From Nocardioides silvaticus (GTDB lineage Bacteria; Actinomycetota; Actinomycetes; Propionibacteriales; Nocardioidaceae), in assembly GCF_003160695.1 (NCBI RefSeq), contig NZ_QGDD01000005.1:62001-126000 (forward strand): a stretch of DNA of 64,000 nt, read 5' to 3'. The notes beneath the pieces were generated by a model. The model saw only the letters and a list, made by a program, of their open reading frames with translations. It was not told the DNA's origin and did not search any database. This document shows positions 37,332 to 47,110 of this stretch, piece after piece; the first letter of the stretch is position 1, and every line of letters begins with the position of its first letter. A program made the translations under genes and the position numbers.

Positions 37332-38554
37332 CGGCGGCCGCCGGCCCACGACCAGGCGTACTCGCCGTCGTCGCCGGCCCGCCCGGCCTCACCGAGCTCG
37401 AGCGGCCGGAACGTGTCGACCATGACCGCCAGCTCGTCGAACCGCTCCACGCCGAGGCTCGCCTCGATCGCGCTCGGCTGCGGACCGTGCGCGTGACCGC
37501 CGGGGTGCAGCGTGATCGAGCCGATGCCGATGCCCGATCCCTTGCGCGCCTCGTAGTCGCCGGCGACGTAGAACATGACCTCGTCGCTGTCGACGTTGGA
37601 GTGGTAGTAGGGCACCGGCACCGCGAGCGGGTGGTAGTCGACCTTGCGGGGCACGAAGTTGCAGACCACGAAGTTGTGGCCCTCGAAGACCTGGTGCACC
37701 GGCGGCGGCTGGTGCACGCGACCCGTGATCGGCTCGAAGTCGGCGACGTTGAGCACGTAGGGGTAGAGGCAGCCGTCCCAGCCGACGACGTCGAACGGGT
37801 GGTGCGGCACCACGTGCACCGACCCGGCCAGGCCACCCGGCCCGTTGCCGCGGTGCTTGATGTAGACCTCGACCGGCTCGGTGGTCGAGTGGTCCGAGCC
37901 CCTGGGCGAGGACGTATCGAGACCCGTGGGAACCCGCAGGTCGCGCTCGCAGTACGGCGCGTGCTCGAGGAGCTGCCCGTAACGGGAGAGGTAGCGCTTC
38001 GGCGGGGCGATGTGGCTGTTGGCCTCGATGGCGTAGAGCCGCAACGGCTCGCCGCCCGTGGTGGGGACCCAGCGATGGGTGGTCGCGCGCGGGATCACCA
38101 CGTAGTCGCCGGTGTCGACGTCGAGGTGGCCGAACACCGTCTCCACGGTGGCCGTGCCGCTCTCGACGAAGACCACCTCGTCGCCGACGGCGTTGCGGTA
38201 GAGCGGCGAGGGCCGCCCGACGACGGCGTAGCTGATGCGGACGTCCGCGTTGCCGAGCACCAGCCGTCGCCCGGTGACCGCGTCGACGTCCCGCCAGCAC
38301 TCGCCGGGGAACAGGTCGTGGAGCCGGAGGTGCCGCGGCGCGAGCGGCGCGTTGGACTCGGTCGCCTGGTCCGGCAGGTCCCAGGTGCGGGCGTCAACCA
38401 TCGCCGACGGCACGTGCCGGTGGTAGAGCAGCGAGGAGTCGGAGGAGAAGCCCTCCTCCCCCATCAGCTCCTCGTAGTAGAGGTTGCCGTCGGGGTCGCG
38501 GTGCTGCGTGTGTCGCTTCGGCGGTACGTCGCCCACCCGCTGGTAGTGCGCCAT
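37328..38554 (-). CDS. hmgA: Homogentisate 1,2-dioxygenase
   Basis: A 408-residue ring-cleaving dioxygenase that opens homogentisate to maleylacetoacetate. The N-terminus runs through HYQRVGDVPPKRHTQH and YYEELMGEEGF; LYHRHVPSAM and the later FEGHNFVVCNFVPR are family hallmarks, and GGHAHGPQPSAIE near the C-terminus carries iron/active-site His residues. No maleylacetoacetate isomerase is nearby. It is the middle gene of hppD-hmgA-fahA, 39 bp after the hppD stop. A 45-bp repeat in frame contributes about 15 residues (around GLDTSSPRGSDHSTT) in the variable loop before VEVYIKHRGNGPGG. Confidence 0.94.
   Translation of the reverse strand: MAHYQRVGDVPPKRHTQHRDPDGNLYYEELMGEEGFSSDSSLLYHRHVPSAMVDARTWDLPDQATESNAPLAPRHLRLHDLFPGECWRDVDAVTGRRLVLGNADVRISYAVVGRPSPLYRNAVGDEVVFVESGTATVETVFGHLDVDTGDYVVIPRATTHRWVPTTGGEPLRLYAIEANSHIAPPKRYLSRYGQLLEHAPYCERDLRVPTGLDTSSPRGSDHSTTEPVEVYIKHRGNGPGGLAGSVHVVPHHPFDVVGWDGCLYPYVLNVADFEPITGRVHQPPPVHQVFEGHNFVVCNFVPRKVDYHPLAVPVPYYHSNVDSDEVMFYVAGDYEARKGSGIGIGSITLHPGGHAHGPQPSAIEASLGVERFDELAVMVDTFRPLELGEAGRAGDDGEYAWSWAGGRR
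37880..37924. repeat. 45-bp repeat element inside hmgA
   Basis: The element starts GGTGGTCGAG and ends GACGTATCGAGACC, the same outer sequences as the array at 26.1-26.6 kb, around a different core. Its length is a multiple of three and it is open in the gene's frame. Confidence 0.75.
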
Positions 38555-38572
38555 GCGATCACTCCTCCGCTC

Positions 38573-38593
38573 GGTGGTCGAGCTTGTCGGGAC

Positions 38594-38594
<1 letters not shown>
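38573..38594. repeat. 22-bp palindromic repeat between hppD and hmgA
   Basis: GGTGGTCGAGCTTGTCGGGACC starts within the hppD stop codon and fills most of the 39-bp gap to hmgA, just before the hmgA ribosome-binding site (GGAGGAGTG). Only one base differs from the copy inside fahA. Confidence 0.75.
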
Positions 38595-39859
<1,265 letters not shown>

Positions 39860-39906
39860 TCATTTGTGTGCAGTACGACGCGTCCGGACTGGTCATACTG
39901 GACAGC

Positions 39907-40407
39907 ATGGCGCTCGACCGGCTCGACCTGGCCCTGCTCACGGCGCTGCGCGACCACCCGCGCGCGGGCGTCCTCGAGCTGTCCCGGATCACGAAGGTGG
40001 CGCGGGCGACCGTGCAGGCGCGCCTCCAGCGGCTCGAGACGACCGGGGTGGTCACCGGCTACGGTCCCGACATCGACCTCGAGGCCGCCGGGCAGCACGT
40101 GTCGGCGTTCGTCACCCTCGAGATCGCTCAGGGCGCCCTCGACCAGCTCGCGCCCGAGCTCGAGGCGCTGCCGACGATCCTCGAGGCCCACGTGACGACC
40201 GGCACCGCCGACGTGCTCTGCAAGGTCGGCGCGACCTCCCACGCCGACCTGCAGGAGACGCTGCTCGAGCTCAACCGGTCCCCGTCCGTCGTACGGACGA
40301 CGAGCGTCGTGGTGCTCGGCACCGTCGTCGCGCCCCGGGTGCTGCCGCTGCTGGAGCGGTCGGCCGAGCAGCGCGACGCCCGGGCGCCGGCGTACCGCAC
40401 CCGCTGA
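39907..40407 (+). CDS. Lrp/AsnC-family transcriptional regulator
   Basis: A 166-residue regulator with an N-terminal helix-turn-helix (about 1-60: ALDRLDLALLTALRDHPRAG ... TKVARATVQARLQRLE) and a C-terminal RAM/AsnC ligand-binding ferredoxin-like domain. Its position divergent from hppD suggests that it controls tyrosine/homogentisate degradation in response to an aromatic amino acid, as Lrp-type regulators do in related bacteria. An upstream in-frame start at 39847 exists, but ATG 39907 gives the usual N-terminus. Residues after about 135 extend slightly beyond the domain. Confidence 0.9.
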   Translation: MALDRLDLALLTALRDHPRAGVLELSRITKVARATVQARLQRLETTGVVTGYGPDIDLEAAGQHVSAFVTLEIAQGALDQLAPELEALPTILEAHVTTGTADVLCKVGATSHADLQETLLELNRSPSVVRTTSVVVLGTVVAPRVLPLLERSAEQRDARAPAYRTR

Positions 40408-40549
40408 TCGGCTGATCGGTCGGCCCCGCCTGGTCATCTCGGAGGACGTCCCACATCGTTCGGACGGACCTCCGCCGAACCCCTGGTCCTGGCCTCCGCG
40501 GGCACGCATGCTCGAGGTTCGGGACAGGCATCGACTGGGGGAGAACGGG

Positions 40550-41599
40550 ATGGAGCGCGCGCACGGGCGTGCCCTCGCAGGGTGGACGGCGGTGGTCGGC
40601 CTGGTGGTGGCGCTGCTGCTCGCGCCGAGCAGCAGTGGAGCGGGGTCGAACCCCTCGTTGGAGGTGACGCCCGGGTCCGGCAGCTACGGGGGCCAGCGGG
40701 TCCACTGGCAGGGCAACATCGGGAGCACCGGCGTGCAGGAGGTCCACCTGCAGCGGCGGGGCAACCCGGCCGCGGCCTGGGCCGACGTCCCGGACTCCAC
40801 GTTCCGCACGCGGGCCGACGGCTCGTTCGACTTCGACTTCCCCGCGCCTGCGATGAACGGCGTCTACTTCCGGGTGGCGGGGGCCCGTGGCGCGACGCCG
40901 GCCCACCGGTTCGAGACCGTGCACCAGGACGTCGAGGTGGCGGTGGTCCCCTCCGACCCGTCCGCCGCCGAGGTGCCGCTGCCGCGGGGGTTCGCGGTCG
41001 TCGGCGAGGCGTACTCCCTGGTTGCGGACACCACCCGCGCCGCCGCCGGGGAGCGCAAGCCGGTCCTCGCCGGCCGCAAGGTGGTCGTGCAGGTCCGCCG
41101 CGGCGAGGTGTGGTCGGACGTCGCGACCGGGTCGCTCGGCCGCGACGGCACTGTGGACGTCGGCCGGTTCGGACCGGGCGCCCTGCCGCAGACCGACGGA
41201 TTCCACCGCGTCGTCCTCGCCGACTGGACCGAGGACGGCGACCGGGTCGGCTGGTTCCCGTCGCTGCCGCTGCGAGTCCGGCTCGTCCACCGCCCGCGCC
41301 CGCTCGGCGCACTGGTCGCCGTCGCGGCCGCGAACCGGGTGGTGCTGACCTGGATCGCGCCGGCCGACGAGGAGCGCGCGGCGATCGTGGTCGCCCGGCG
41401 CAGCGGCCGCGACTCCGAGGACCCCTCCGCCGCCTACCCGTCGCAGGTGGTCGCCCGGCTCGGCGCAGCGGTCGGCACCTACGTCGACCTCGACGTCGAC
41501 CCCGGCCGGACCTACAAGTACGCCGTCTACGCGGTGAGCGACGAAGGCGTCTACTCCGCCGTGCCGGTCCGCGTGCAGACCACGGTGGGGGCGGGGTGA
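40550..41599 (+). CDS. Secreted protein with C-terminal fibronectin III-like domain, function unknown
   Basis: A 349-residue exported protein. The signal peptide has the core TAVVGLVVALLLAPSSSGAG. The mature part begins with an Ig-like beta region (SLEVTPGSGSYGGQRVHWQGN), contains a middle beta domain, and ends in about 90 residues resembling a fibronectin type III fold (NRVVLTWIAPADEE ... DVDPGRTYKYAVYAVSDEGVYSAV). ATG 40550 has GGGGGAG at 7 bp. There is no catalytic signature. It overlaps the next exported protein by one base (TGATG), so the two are probably coexpressed and may interact on the surface. Confidence 0.8.
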   Translation: MERAHGRALAGWTAVVGLVVALLLAPSSSGAGSNPSLEVTPGSGSYGGQRVHWQGNIGSTGVQEVHLQRRGNPAAAWADVPDSTFRTRADGSFDFDFPAPAMNGVYFRVAGARGATPAHRFETVHQDVEVAVVPSDPSAAEVPLPRGFAVVGEAYSLVADTTRAAAGERKPVLAGRKVVVQVRRGEVWSDVATGSLGRDGTVDVGRFGPGALPQTDGFHRVVLADWTEDGDRVGWFPSLPLRVRLVHRPRPLGALVAVAAANRVVLTWIAPADEERAAIVVARRSGRDSEDPSAAYPSQVVARLGAAVGTYVDLDVDPGRTYKYAVYAVSDEGVYSAVPVRVQTTVGAG

Positions 41600-42492
41600 T
41601 GACCGTGTTCCCTTCTCTCCGCAGCCGGCTGCTGCGGGGCGTCGTGGTCGCAGCGGCGCTCGTCGCCGGCCCGGCCGCGCTGGCCCCGGGGGTCGCTGAG
41701 ACCCCGCACGCCTCGATCAGCGTCCAGGCCGAGCGCTCGAGCGGCGGCCGCACGTCCGCGCAGAGCTACGGGTGGGGGCGGATGCTCTGGGACTTCGCCT
41801 GGGAGTTCGGGGAGTCGATCGGCAGCGCGCCGTACCGCGGCGCCGACATCGGCGCCGGCCGGTGGGTCGAGCGCAGCAACGGCACCGGCCGCGTCGCGAA
41901 GTACGGCGGCGGGGTCGAGTTCCACAGCGCCCTCGTCCGCAACGGCACCGCCGAGCCGGACTTCGGCGACACGCGGCTGCTGCTGCAGGACCAACCGGCG
42001 CGGCGCGGCCGCTGGGAGGTGTCCGCCCGCTCGTTCCGGCACGAGACCTCGGGGCGCGACTACACGTTCCTCGTGGAGCTGGTGCCTGCGGACCCCGCCG
42101 GGTACGACTGCGGGGCGCACAACGTCACCGTCGCCCGGTTCTCACCGGGCGACGACCGACTCACCGTCGGCGTCAACGCCGGGGCAGCCGCGTGGAGCAG
42201 GACCTTCGGCGGCTACCGGCAGGACGGCACCCCCCACACGTTCGCCGTCGAGGTGCGCGACCGCCGGATCACCTGGTTCTCCGACGGCCGGTCGATCGCC
42301 TCGCTCGCGGCCCGCGCGGCCGTGCCGCGGGTGCCGCTCACGGTCCGGATGAGCCTGGTCGGTGACGGGACCGCCGAGATGAGGAAAGCCGTCGTCAAGG
42401 TCGACTGGGTGCGCGGCTACGACCTGAAGCGGGGCAGGACCGCGCCGAAGGGCGCGGCGCTCTCCCGGGGGACGTACGGCGACGCCTGCTGA
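41599..42492 (+). CDS. Secreted protein with concanavalin/GH16-like beta-sandwich, function unknown
   Basis: A 297-residue exported protein. The signal peptide contains VVVAAALVAGPAALAPGVA. The C-terminal 200 residues look like a beta-jelly-roll of the concanavalin/GH16 type: RWEVSARSF, DYTFLVELVPAD, DGTPHTFAVEVRDRRITWFSDGRSI, and VPLTVRMSLVGDG. This order recalls the end of GH16 beta-glucanases, but the catalytic ExDxxE motif is not present where it should be, so a binding rather than hydrolytic role is more likely. It is coupled to the preceding gene and followed 61 bp later by a secreted lipase-like protein. Confidence 0.75.
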   Translation: MTVFPSLRSRLLRGVVVAAALVAGPAALAPGVAETPHASISVQAERSSGGRTSAQSYGWGRMLWDFAWEFGESIGSAPYRGADIGAGRWVERSNGTGRVAKYGGGVEFHSALVRNGTAEPDFGDTRLLLQDQPARRGRWEVSARSFRHETSGRDYTFLVELVPADPAGYDCGAHNVTVARFSPGDDRLTVGVNAGAAAWSRTFGGYRQDGTPHTFAVEVRDRRITWFSDGRSIASLAARAAVPRVPLTVRMSLVGDGTAEMRKAVVKVDWVRGYDLKRGRTAPKGAALSRGTYGDAC

Positions 42493-42553
42493 TCCGCCGC
42501 GTGACCCGTGTCGGGTGACCGGAGTTGTGCTCCTCGGAAGAGCGGAGGAACCC

Positions 42554-43525
42554 ATGAGCCGTCGTCACCTGTGCAGGGCCGTCACCGCGATCGTCGCCCT
42601 CGTCGGACTCCTCGGCGGCCTCGCGCCGGCCGGCTACGCCGATCGAGGGGAAGCCGGTGGAGCCGACGGTGACCTGCGGGTCAGCTACAACTTCCTCCTG
42701 AGCGCCGTCACGGCCGGTGGCCGGATCGACGCCGACCCGCCCGGCGGCAACGACTGGTCGTGCCGGCCGACCGAGCAGCACCCGCGTCCCGTCGTCCTCG
42801 TGCACGGGACGGCCGGCAACAAGAACACCAACTGGCAGACCTACTCGCCGCTGCTGGCCAACCACGGCTACTGCGTCTTCGCGCTGACCTACGGGGTGCT
42901 GCCCGACGCGCTGCCCATCCAGGACCAGCTCGGCGGGCTCGCGGCGATGGAGGGCAGCGCACAGCAGCTCAAGGAGTTCGTCGACCGCGTGCTCGACGCG
43001 ACGGGGGCCGAGCAGGTCGACATCGTCGGCCACTCGGAGGGCACCGTCGTCCCCCAGTACTACGTGAAGTTCCTGGGCGGCGCGCCGTACGTGAAGAACT
43101 ACATCTCGCTCGCACCGTTGTGGCGCGGCACCAAGATCGCCAACGCGTTCCGGCTGCTCGGCAAGGTCTTCGGCTTCGACGAGGACGCCATCCCGACCTG
43201 CCAGGCCTGCGGGCAGTACGCCGCCAGCTCGGACTTCATGAAGCGGCTGCGCAAGGGCGGGCTGCTCGTCGGCGACATCGAGTACACCAACATCATGACC
43301 AGGTACGACCAGCTGGTCGTGCCCTGGACGAGCGGGCGCGAGCCGGGGATGCGCAACATCGTCGTGCAGGACCTCTGCAAGACCGACCTCAGCGAGCACT
43401 TCGAGATCGCGGCGGACCCGGTGGCGGCCCAGGTCGTCCTCAACACGCTCGACCCGGCGCACAGGAAGCCGGTGCCGTGCATGGTCGTGCTGCCCTTCGT
43501 CGGTCCGGTGGGCCCGGTGGGCTGA
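42554..43525 (+). CDS. Secreted lipase-like alpha/beta hydrolase
   Basis: A 323-residue exported hydrolase of the lipase class 2 / triacylglycerol lipase type. The signal peptide lies within residues 1-30. VVLVHGTAGN carries the oxyanion hole, and the nucleophilic Ser161 is in VGHSEGTVV, a GxSxG variant. The catalytic His is probably in LSEHFEIAADP and an Asp in ITRYDQLVVPW-like TRYDQLVVPWTSG. Four cysteines (SCRP, GYCVF, CQACG) could make disulfides. ATG 42554 has GGAGGAA. The substrate is probably an ester lipid or polyester; its neighbours are two other exported proteins on the same strand. Confidence 0.88.
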   Translation: MSRRHLCRAVTAIVALVGLLGGLAPAGYADRGEAGGADGDLRVSYNFLLSAVTAGGRIDADPPGGNDWSCRPTEQHPRPVVLVHGTAGNKNTNWQTYSPLLANHGYCVFALTYGVLPDALPIQDQLGGLAAMEGSAQQLKEFVDRVLDATGAEQVDIVGHSEGTVVPQYYVKFLGGAPYVKNYISLAPLWRGTKIANAFRLLGKVFGFDEDAIPTCQACGQYAASSDFMKRLRKGGLLVGDIEYTNIMTRYDQLVVPWTSGREPGMRNIVVQDLCKTDLSEHFEIAADPVAAQVVLNTLDPAHRKPVPCMVVLPFVGPVGPVG

Positions 43526-43570
43526 CCCCTCGCCCGCTCGCCGCGGCGGCGGCGACCTAGGCTCGACGCC

Positions 43571-44893
43571 ATGTTCGAGCGGTTCACGGGGCCGGCGCGC
43601 GAGGCGCTCGTCGACGCCCAGCGACAGGCGATCCTGGCGGGGGCGACCGAGATCGGGCCCGAGCACCTGCTCGCGGCCGTGCTGCGGGTCGAGGACGGCC
43701 GGGTGCGCGAGGTGCTCGAGGCGCTGGGGATCGACCCCGCCGAGGCCGAGCGGACGGTGGCCGCCCACCTCGACGCGACCCCACCGCCTCCGCCGGCCAC
43801 CGCGCGCCGCAAGCGGCGCCAGCCCCAGGTCAAGCAGGTGCCGTTCGCGACCGAGAGCAAGGCGGCGCTGGAGGCGACGCTGCGCGAGACCGCTCGGCTC
43901 GGTCACGACAGCATCGGCAGCGCGCACCTGTTGCTCGGCCTGCTGCGCGCGGAGAGCGGCACGACACAGGCAGTCCTCGGCCGGCTCGGGATCGAGCTCG
44001 ACCCCGCGCGGACGGCGGTCGCCGCCGCGGTCAGCGGCCGGCCGGCGCGACCGACGGGCCGGCCGTTCCGGCAGGTCGACGTCTTCGGCAGCGCCGCGCT
44101 GAGCGGCAACCCGGTCGCGGTCGTCCACGACGCCGAGGGGCTGACCGACGAGCAGATGGCGGCGTTCGCGCGGTGGACGAACCTCTCGGAGACGACGTTC
44201 CTGCTCACACCCACCCACCCCGCGGCCGACTACCGGTTGCGGATCTTCACCCCCGGTGGCGAGCTGGCCTTCGCCGGCCACCCGACGCTGGGGTCCGCCC
44301 ACGCGTGGCTCGAGGCGGGCGGGGTTCCGAAGGGCGGGCAGCTGGTGCAGGAGTGCGGGATCGGGTTGGTCCGGCTGCGCCGCACCGAGCGGCTGGCGTT
44401 CGCCGCCCCGCCGCTGATCCGCTCCGGCCCGGTCGAGGCCATCGACCTGGACCGCATCGTCCGCGCGCTGCGCATCGACCGGGCCGCGGTCCTCGACAGC
44501 CGGTGGGTCGACAACGGCGCGGGCTGGGTCGCCGTACGGCTTCGGGACGCGGACGCGGTGCTGGCGCTCACCCCGGACTTCTCGGCGTTCGGCGAGGGTC
44601 TCGACATCGGGGTCGTCGGCCCGCACCCCGAGGGCGGCGAGGCGCAGGTCGAGGTGCGCGGGTTCGCGCCGCACGCCGGCATCCCCGAGGACCCGGTCAC
44701 CGGGTCCCTCAACGCCGGGCTCGCCCAGTGGCTGATCGGCGACGGCACGCTGCCGCGGTCGTACGTCGCCGCGCAGGGCACCGCGATCGGCCGGGCCGGA
44801 CGGATCCACGTCGACTCCGACCCGGCGGACGCCGACGTCATCTGGATCGGCGGCGACACCCGGACGACGATCACCGGGGCCGTCAGCCTCTGA
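43571..44893 (+). CDS. Fusion of double Clp-N domain and PhzF-family isomerase
   Basis: A 440-residue cytosolic protein of unusual build. Residues 1-70 and 91-152 are two Clp_N repeats (EALVDAQRQAILAGATEIGPEHL and LEATLRETARLGHDSIGSAHL), as in the substrate/adaptor-binding end of ClpC, joined by a Pro-rich linker. From residue 165 on it is a PhzF-type protein: RQVDVFGSAALSGNPVAVV, catalytic Glu207 in NLSETTF, FTPGGELAFAGHPTLGSAH, and PEDPVTGSLNAGLA. The key PhzF residues are kept, so the isomerase half may be active. No Clp ATPase module is present. There is one continuous frame, so this is not a frameshift artefact. Role unknown. Confidence 0.88.
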   Translation: MFERFTGPAREALVDAQRQAILAGATEIGPEHLLAAVLRVEDGRVREVLEALGIDPAEAERTVAAHLDATPPPPPATARRKRRQPQVKQVPFATESKAALEATLRETARLGHDSIGSAHLLLGLLRAESGTTQAVLGRLGIELDPARTAVAAAVSGRPARPTGRPFRQVDVFGSAALSGNPVAVVHDAEGLTDEQMAAFARWTNLSETTFLLTPTHPAADYRLRIFTPGGELAFAGHPTLGSAHAWLEAGGVPKGGQLVQECGIGLVRLRRTERLAFAAPPLIRSGPVEAIDLDRIVRALRIDRAAVLDSRWVDNGAGWVAVRLRDADAVLALTPDFSAFGEGLDIGVVGPHPEGGEAQVEVRGFAPHAGIPEDPVTGSLNAGLAQWLIGDGTLPRSYVAAQGTAIGRAGRIHVDSDPADADVIWIGGDTRTTITGAVSL

Positions 44894-44912
44894 GTCGGGC
44901 CGGTGTGGCAGG

Positions 44913-46424
44913 TCAGGCCTGCGCGCGGCGGATCGTCGCGGCGACGACGGTCCGGGTCTCGGCGGGGTCGATGACGTCGTCGATCTCGAAGACCCGCGCT
45001 GCGTTGAGGGCCTTCGCGTGGTTGCGGAGCGCCGCCGTGTGCTCGGCCACGGCGGCCTCGCGCTCGTCCTCCGGCATCGCGGCGAGCTCCTTCGCCAGCC
45101 CGAGCCGGACTGCGCCCTCGAGACCCATCGGGCCGAGGTGGGCGCCCGGCCAGGCCACGGTCAGCAGTGGCCGGTGCGTGCTGCCGCCGAGCATCGCCTG
45201 AGCGCCGAGGCCGTAGCCGCGGCGCAGCACGACGCCGACGAGGGGGACGGTGAGGCGGGCGCCGGCGTTGACCATCCGCGACGCGTGGCGCACCAAGCCG
45301 CCGCGCTCGGCCTCGGGACCGACCATGAAGCCGGGGGTGTCGACGAGCGAGACGACCGGGAGCCGCCACTGCTCGCAGAGGTCGAGGAAGTCGGCGGCCT
45401 TCGCCGACGCCTCGCTCGTCAGCGCGCCGGCGGAGTGCGTCGACTGGTTGGCGAGCAGGCCGACGGGCACGCGGTCGATCCGCGCGAACGCGGTGACCAG
45501 CTCGGGCGCCCAGTCGGCGCGCAGCCAGGTGACGCTGTCGTGGTCGGCGAGGGCCTCCACCAGCGGACGCACGTCGAACGCCTCGCGGTCGTTTTCCGGG
45601 AGCATCGTGCGCAGCGCCGCCTGGTCGTCGGCCGGACCCTGGTCCGCGGGCCCGCGGAGGTAGCCCAGCACGCGCCGTACGGTCGCAACGGCCTCCTCCT
45701 CGTCGTCGACGACGACGTCGAGCACGCCGTTGGCGGCCTGGTCCGACACCGGTCCGATCTCCTCGGCGGCGACCTCGCCGAGCCCGCCGCCGGCGATCAT
45801 GGCGGGTCCGGCCATGCCGAGGTTCGCCTCAGGGGTCGCGATCCGGAGGTCGGCGGACCCGGCGAGCACCGCGTTGCCCGCGAAGCAGCGACCGGACACG
45901 ACGGCGATCCGGGGCACCACGCCGGCCAGCTCGCCCCACAGCGCGAACGAGCCGACGTCGAGCGCGGAGACCAGGGGGATGTCGGTGTCGCCGGGGCGAC
46001 CGCCGCCGCCCTCGGTGAAGAACACCGTCGGCAGCCGCATCCGCCCAGCCAGCTCGATGAGCCGGTCCGACTTGCGGTGACCGCGCATGCCCTGGGTGCC
46101 GGCCATCACCAGGTAGTCGTAGGACAGCACCGCGACCGGCGCTCCGTCGATCGTGGCCGTGCCGCCGATGATGCCGTCCGCCGGCGACTCCACGACCAGG
46201 TCGGCCAGCTCGCGGCGGGACTCCTGGGCGGCGGTGACGAACCGGCCGTACTCGACGAACGAGCCCGCGTCCACCAGGTCCGCGATGTTCTCCCGGGATG
46301 TACGGCGGCCCCGGGCGTGCCACCGCTCGACCTTCTCCGGCCGCGCGGCATCGGTGGTCAGGAACCGCCGGGCCAGGACCTCGGTCAGCCCGTCGGCCGG
46401 GCTCTCGTCGCTCACGCCCGGCAT
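44913..46424 (-). CDS. Acyl-CoA carboxylase carboxyltransferase subunit
   Basis: A 503-residue carboxyltransferase with tandem crotonase-like halves, the beta subunit of a biotin-dependent acyl-CoA carboxylase. The N-terminal half contains RRTSRENIADLVDAGSFVEYG and GGTATIDGAPVAVLSYD; TEGGGGRPGD binds acyl-CoA; the C-terminal half has PVVSLVDTPGFMVGPEAERGG and GYGLGAQAMLGG, which binds carboxybiotin. No biotin carboxylase subunit is nearby, so the partner is encoded elsewhere. ATG 46424 was chosen; a GTG three codons later is possible. It lies 13 bp downstream of a TetR regulator gene on the same strand, which likely controls it. Confidence 0.92.
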   Translation of the reverse strand: MPGVSDESPADGLTEVLARRFLTTDAARPEKVERWHARGRRTSRENIADLVDAGSFVEYGRFVTAAQESRRELADLVVESPADGIIGGTATIDGAPVAVLSYDYLVMAGTQGMRGHRKSDRLIELAGRMRLPTVFFTEGGGGRPGDTDIPLVSALDVGSFALWGELAGVVPRIAVVSGRCFAGNAVLAGSADLRIATPEANLGMAGPAMIAGGGLGEVAAEEIGPVSDQAANGVLDVVVDDEEEAVATVRRVLGYLRGPADQGPADDQAALRTMLPENDREAFDVRPLVEALADHDSVTWLRADWAPELVTAFARIDRVPVGLLANQSTHSAGALTSEASAKAADFLDLCEQWRLPVVSLVDTPGFMVGPEAERGGLVRHASRMVNAGARLTVPLVGVVLRRGYGLGAQAMLGGSTHRPLLTVAWPGAHLGPMGLEGAVRLGLAKELAAMPEDEREAAVAEHTAALRNHAKALNAARVFEIDDVIDPAETRTVVAATIRRAQA

Positions 46425-46437
46425 TCTGCCGTGGCGC

Positions 46438-47049
46438 TCAGTCCGGGATGACGGCGAGCGCCAGTCGGACCGCACGGTCGGTGCCGGCCCAGGTCTCGTC
46501 GCCGGCCAGCTGGTCCTGGGTGTTGCCGGCGGTCAGGTAGGCGTCGATCCGGAAGGCGTCGTCCTCGGGGCTGGCCGAACCGGCCGTGACCAGGTCGGCC
46601 TCGAGCAGGTCGAGCCACTCGCGCTTGAGGCGACGTACGGCCTCCGCGACGGGGCCCGTGCGGTGGCCGTACTCGACCGCGGTCGCGGCGATGAAGCAGC
46701 CGCCGGGGAAGACCCCGGCCCGCAGGTAGTCGACCCACGACTCCAGCAGGGCGCGCAGCCGCGGGGCGCCGGGCTCCTGGTCCCACACCGGCGCGATGAC
46801 GACCTCGCGGTAGATCCGCCGGGCCTCCGCGACCGCGGCTACCTGGATCGCCTCGCGGCTGCCGAAGACGGTGAGGATCCCGCTCTTGCTGACGCCGGTG
46901 CGCTCCGACAGCCCGCCGACCGTGATCGAGTCGAGCCCGCTGACGGTCGCGATCATCGAGGCCTCGCGCGCCACCCGGCGCCGGGTGGCATCGCCGCGGG
47001 CGCGGCGGCCGTCCGTCGCGGCGGTGGGGGCGGGGGTCGGGGTGGTCAT
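46438..47049 (-). CDS. TetR-family transcriptional regulator
   Basis: A 203-residue repressor. The N-terminal helix-turn-helix includes ITVGGLSERTGVSKSGILTVFGSREA; the C-terminal ligand domain contains LLESWVDYLRAGVFPGGCFIAATAVE, of the TetR_C_16/19 type common near acyl-CoA enzymes. ATG 47049 was preferred over an upstream start. The gene is divergent from a thioesterase gene and cotranscribed with the carboxyltransferase; two copies of a palindrome in the 95-bp gap are probable binding sites, one overlapping its own promoter. Confidence 0.9.
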   Translation of the reverse strand: MTTPTPAPTAATDGRRARGDATRRRVAREASMIATVSGLDSITVGGLSERTGVSKSGILTVFGSREAIQVAAVAEARRIYREVVIAPVWDQEPGAPRLRALLESWVDYLRAGVFPGGCFIAATAVEYGHRTGPVAEAVRRLKREWLDLLEADLVTAGSASPEDDAFRIDAYLTAGNTQDQLAGDETWAGTDRAVRLALAVIPD

Positions 47050-47079
47050 GGTCGCAACTATACGCACGACTGGACGTAA

Positions 47080-47095
47080 ACGACCGATCGGTCGT
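47080..47095. promoter_or_regulatory. TetR operator, perfect copy
   Basis: ACGACCGATCGGTCGT is a perfect 16-bp palindrome in the gap between the divergent TetR and thioesterase genes, 31 bp from the TetR start. Confidence 0.6.
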
Positions 47096-47110
47096 ACGCT
47101 GACGGTCTAC

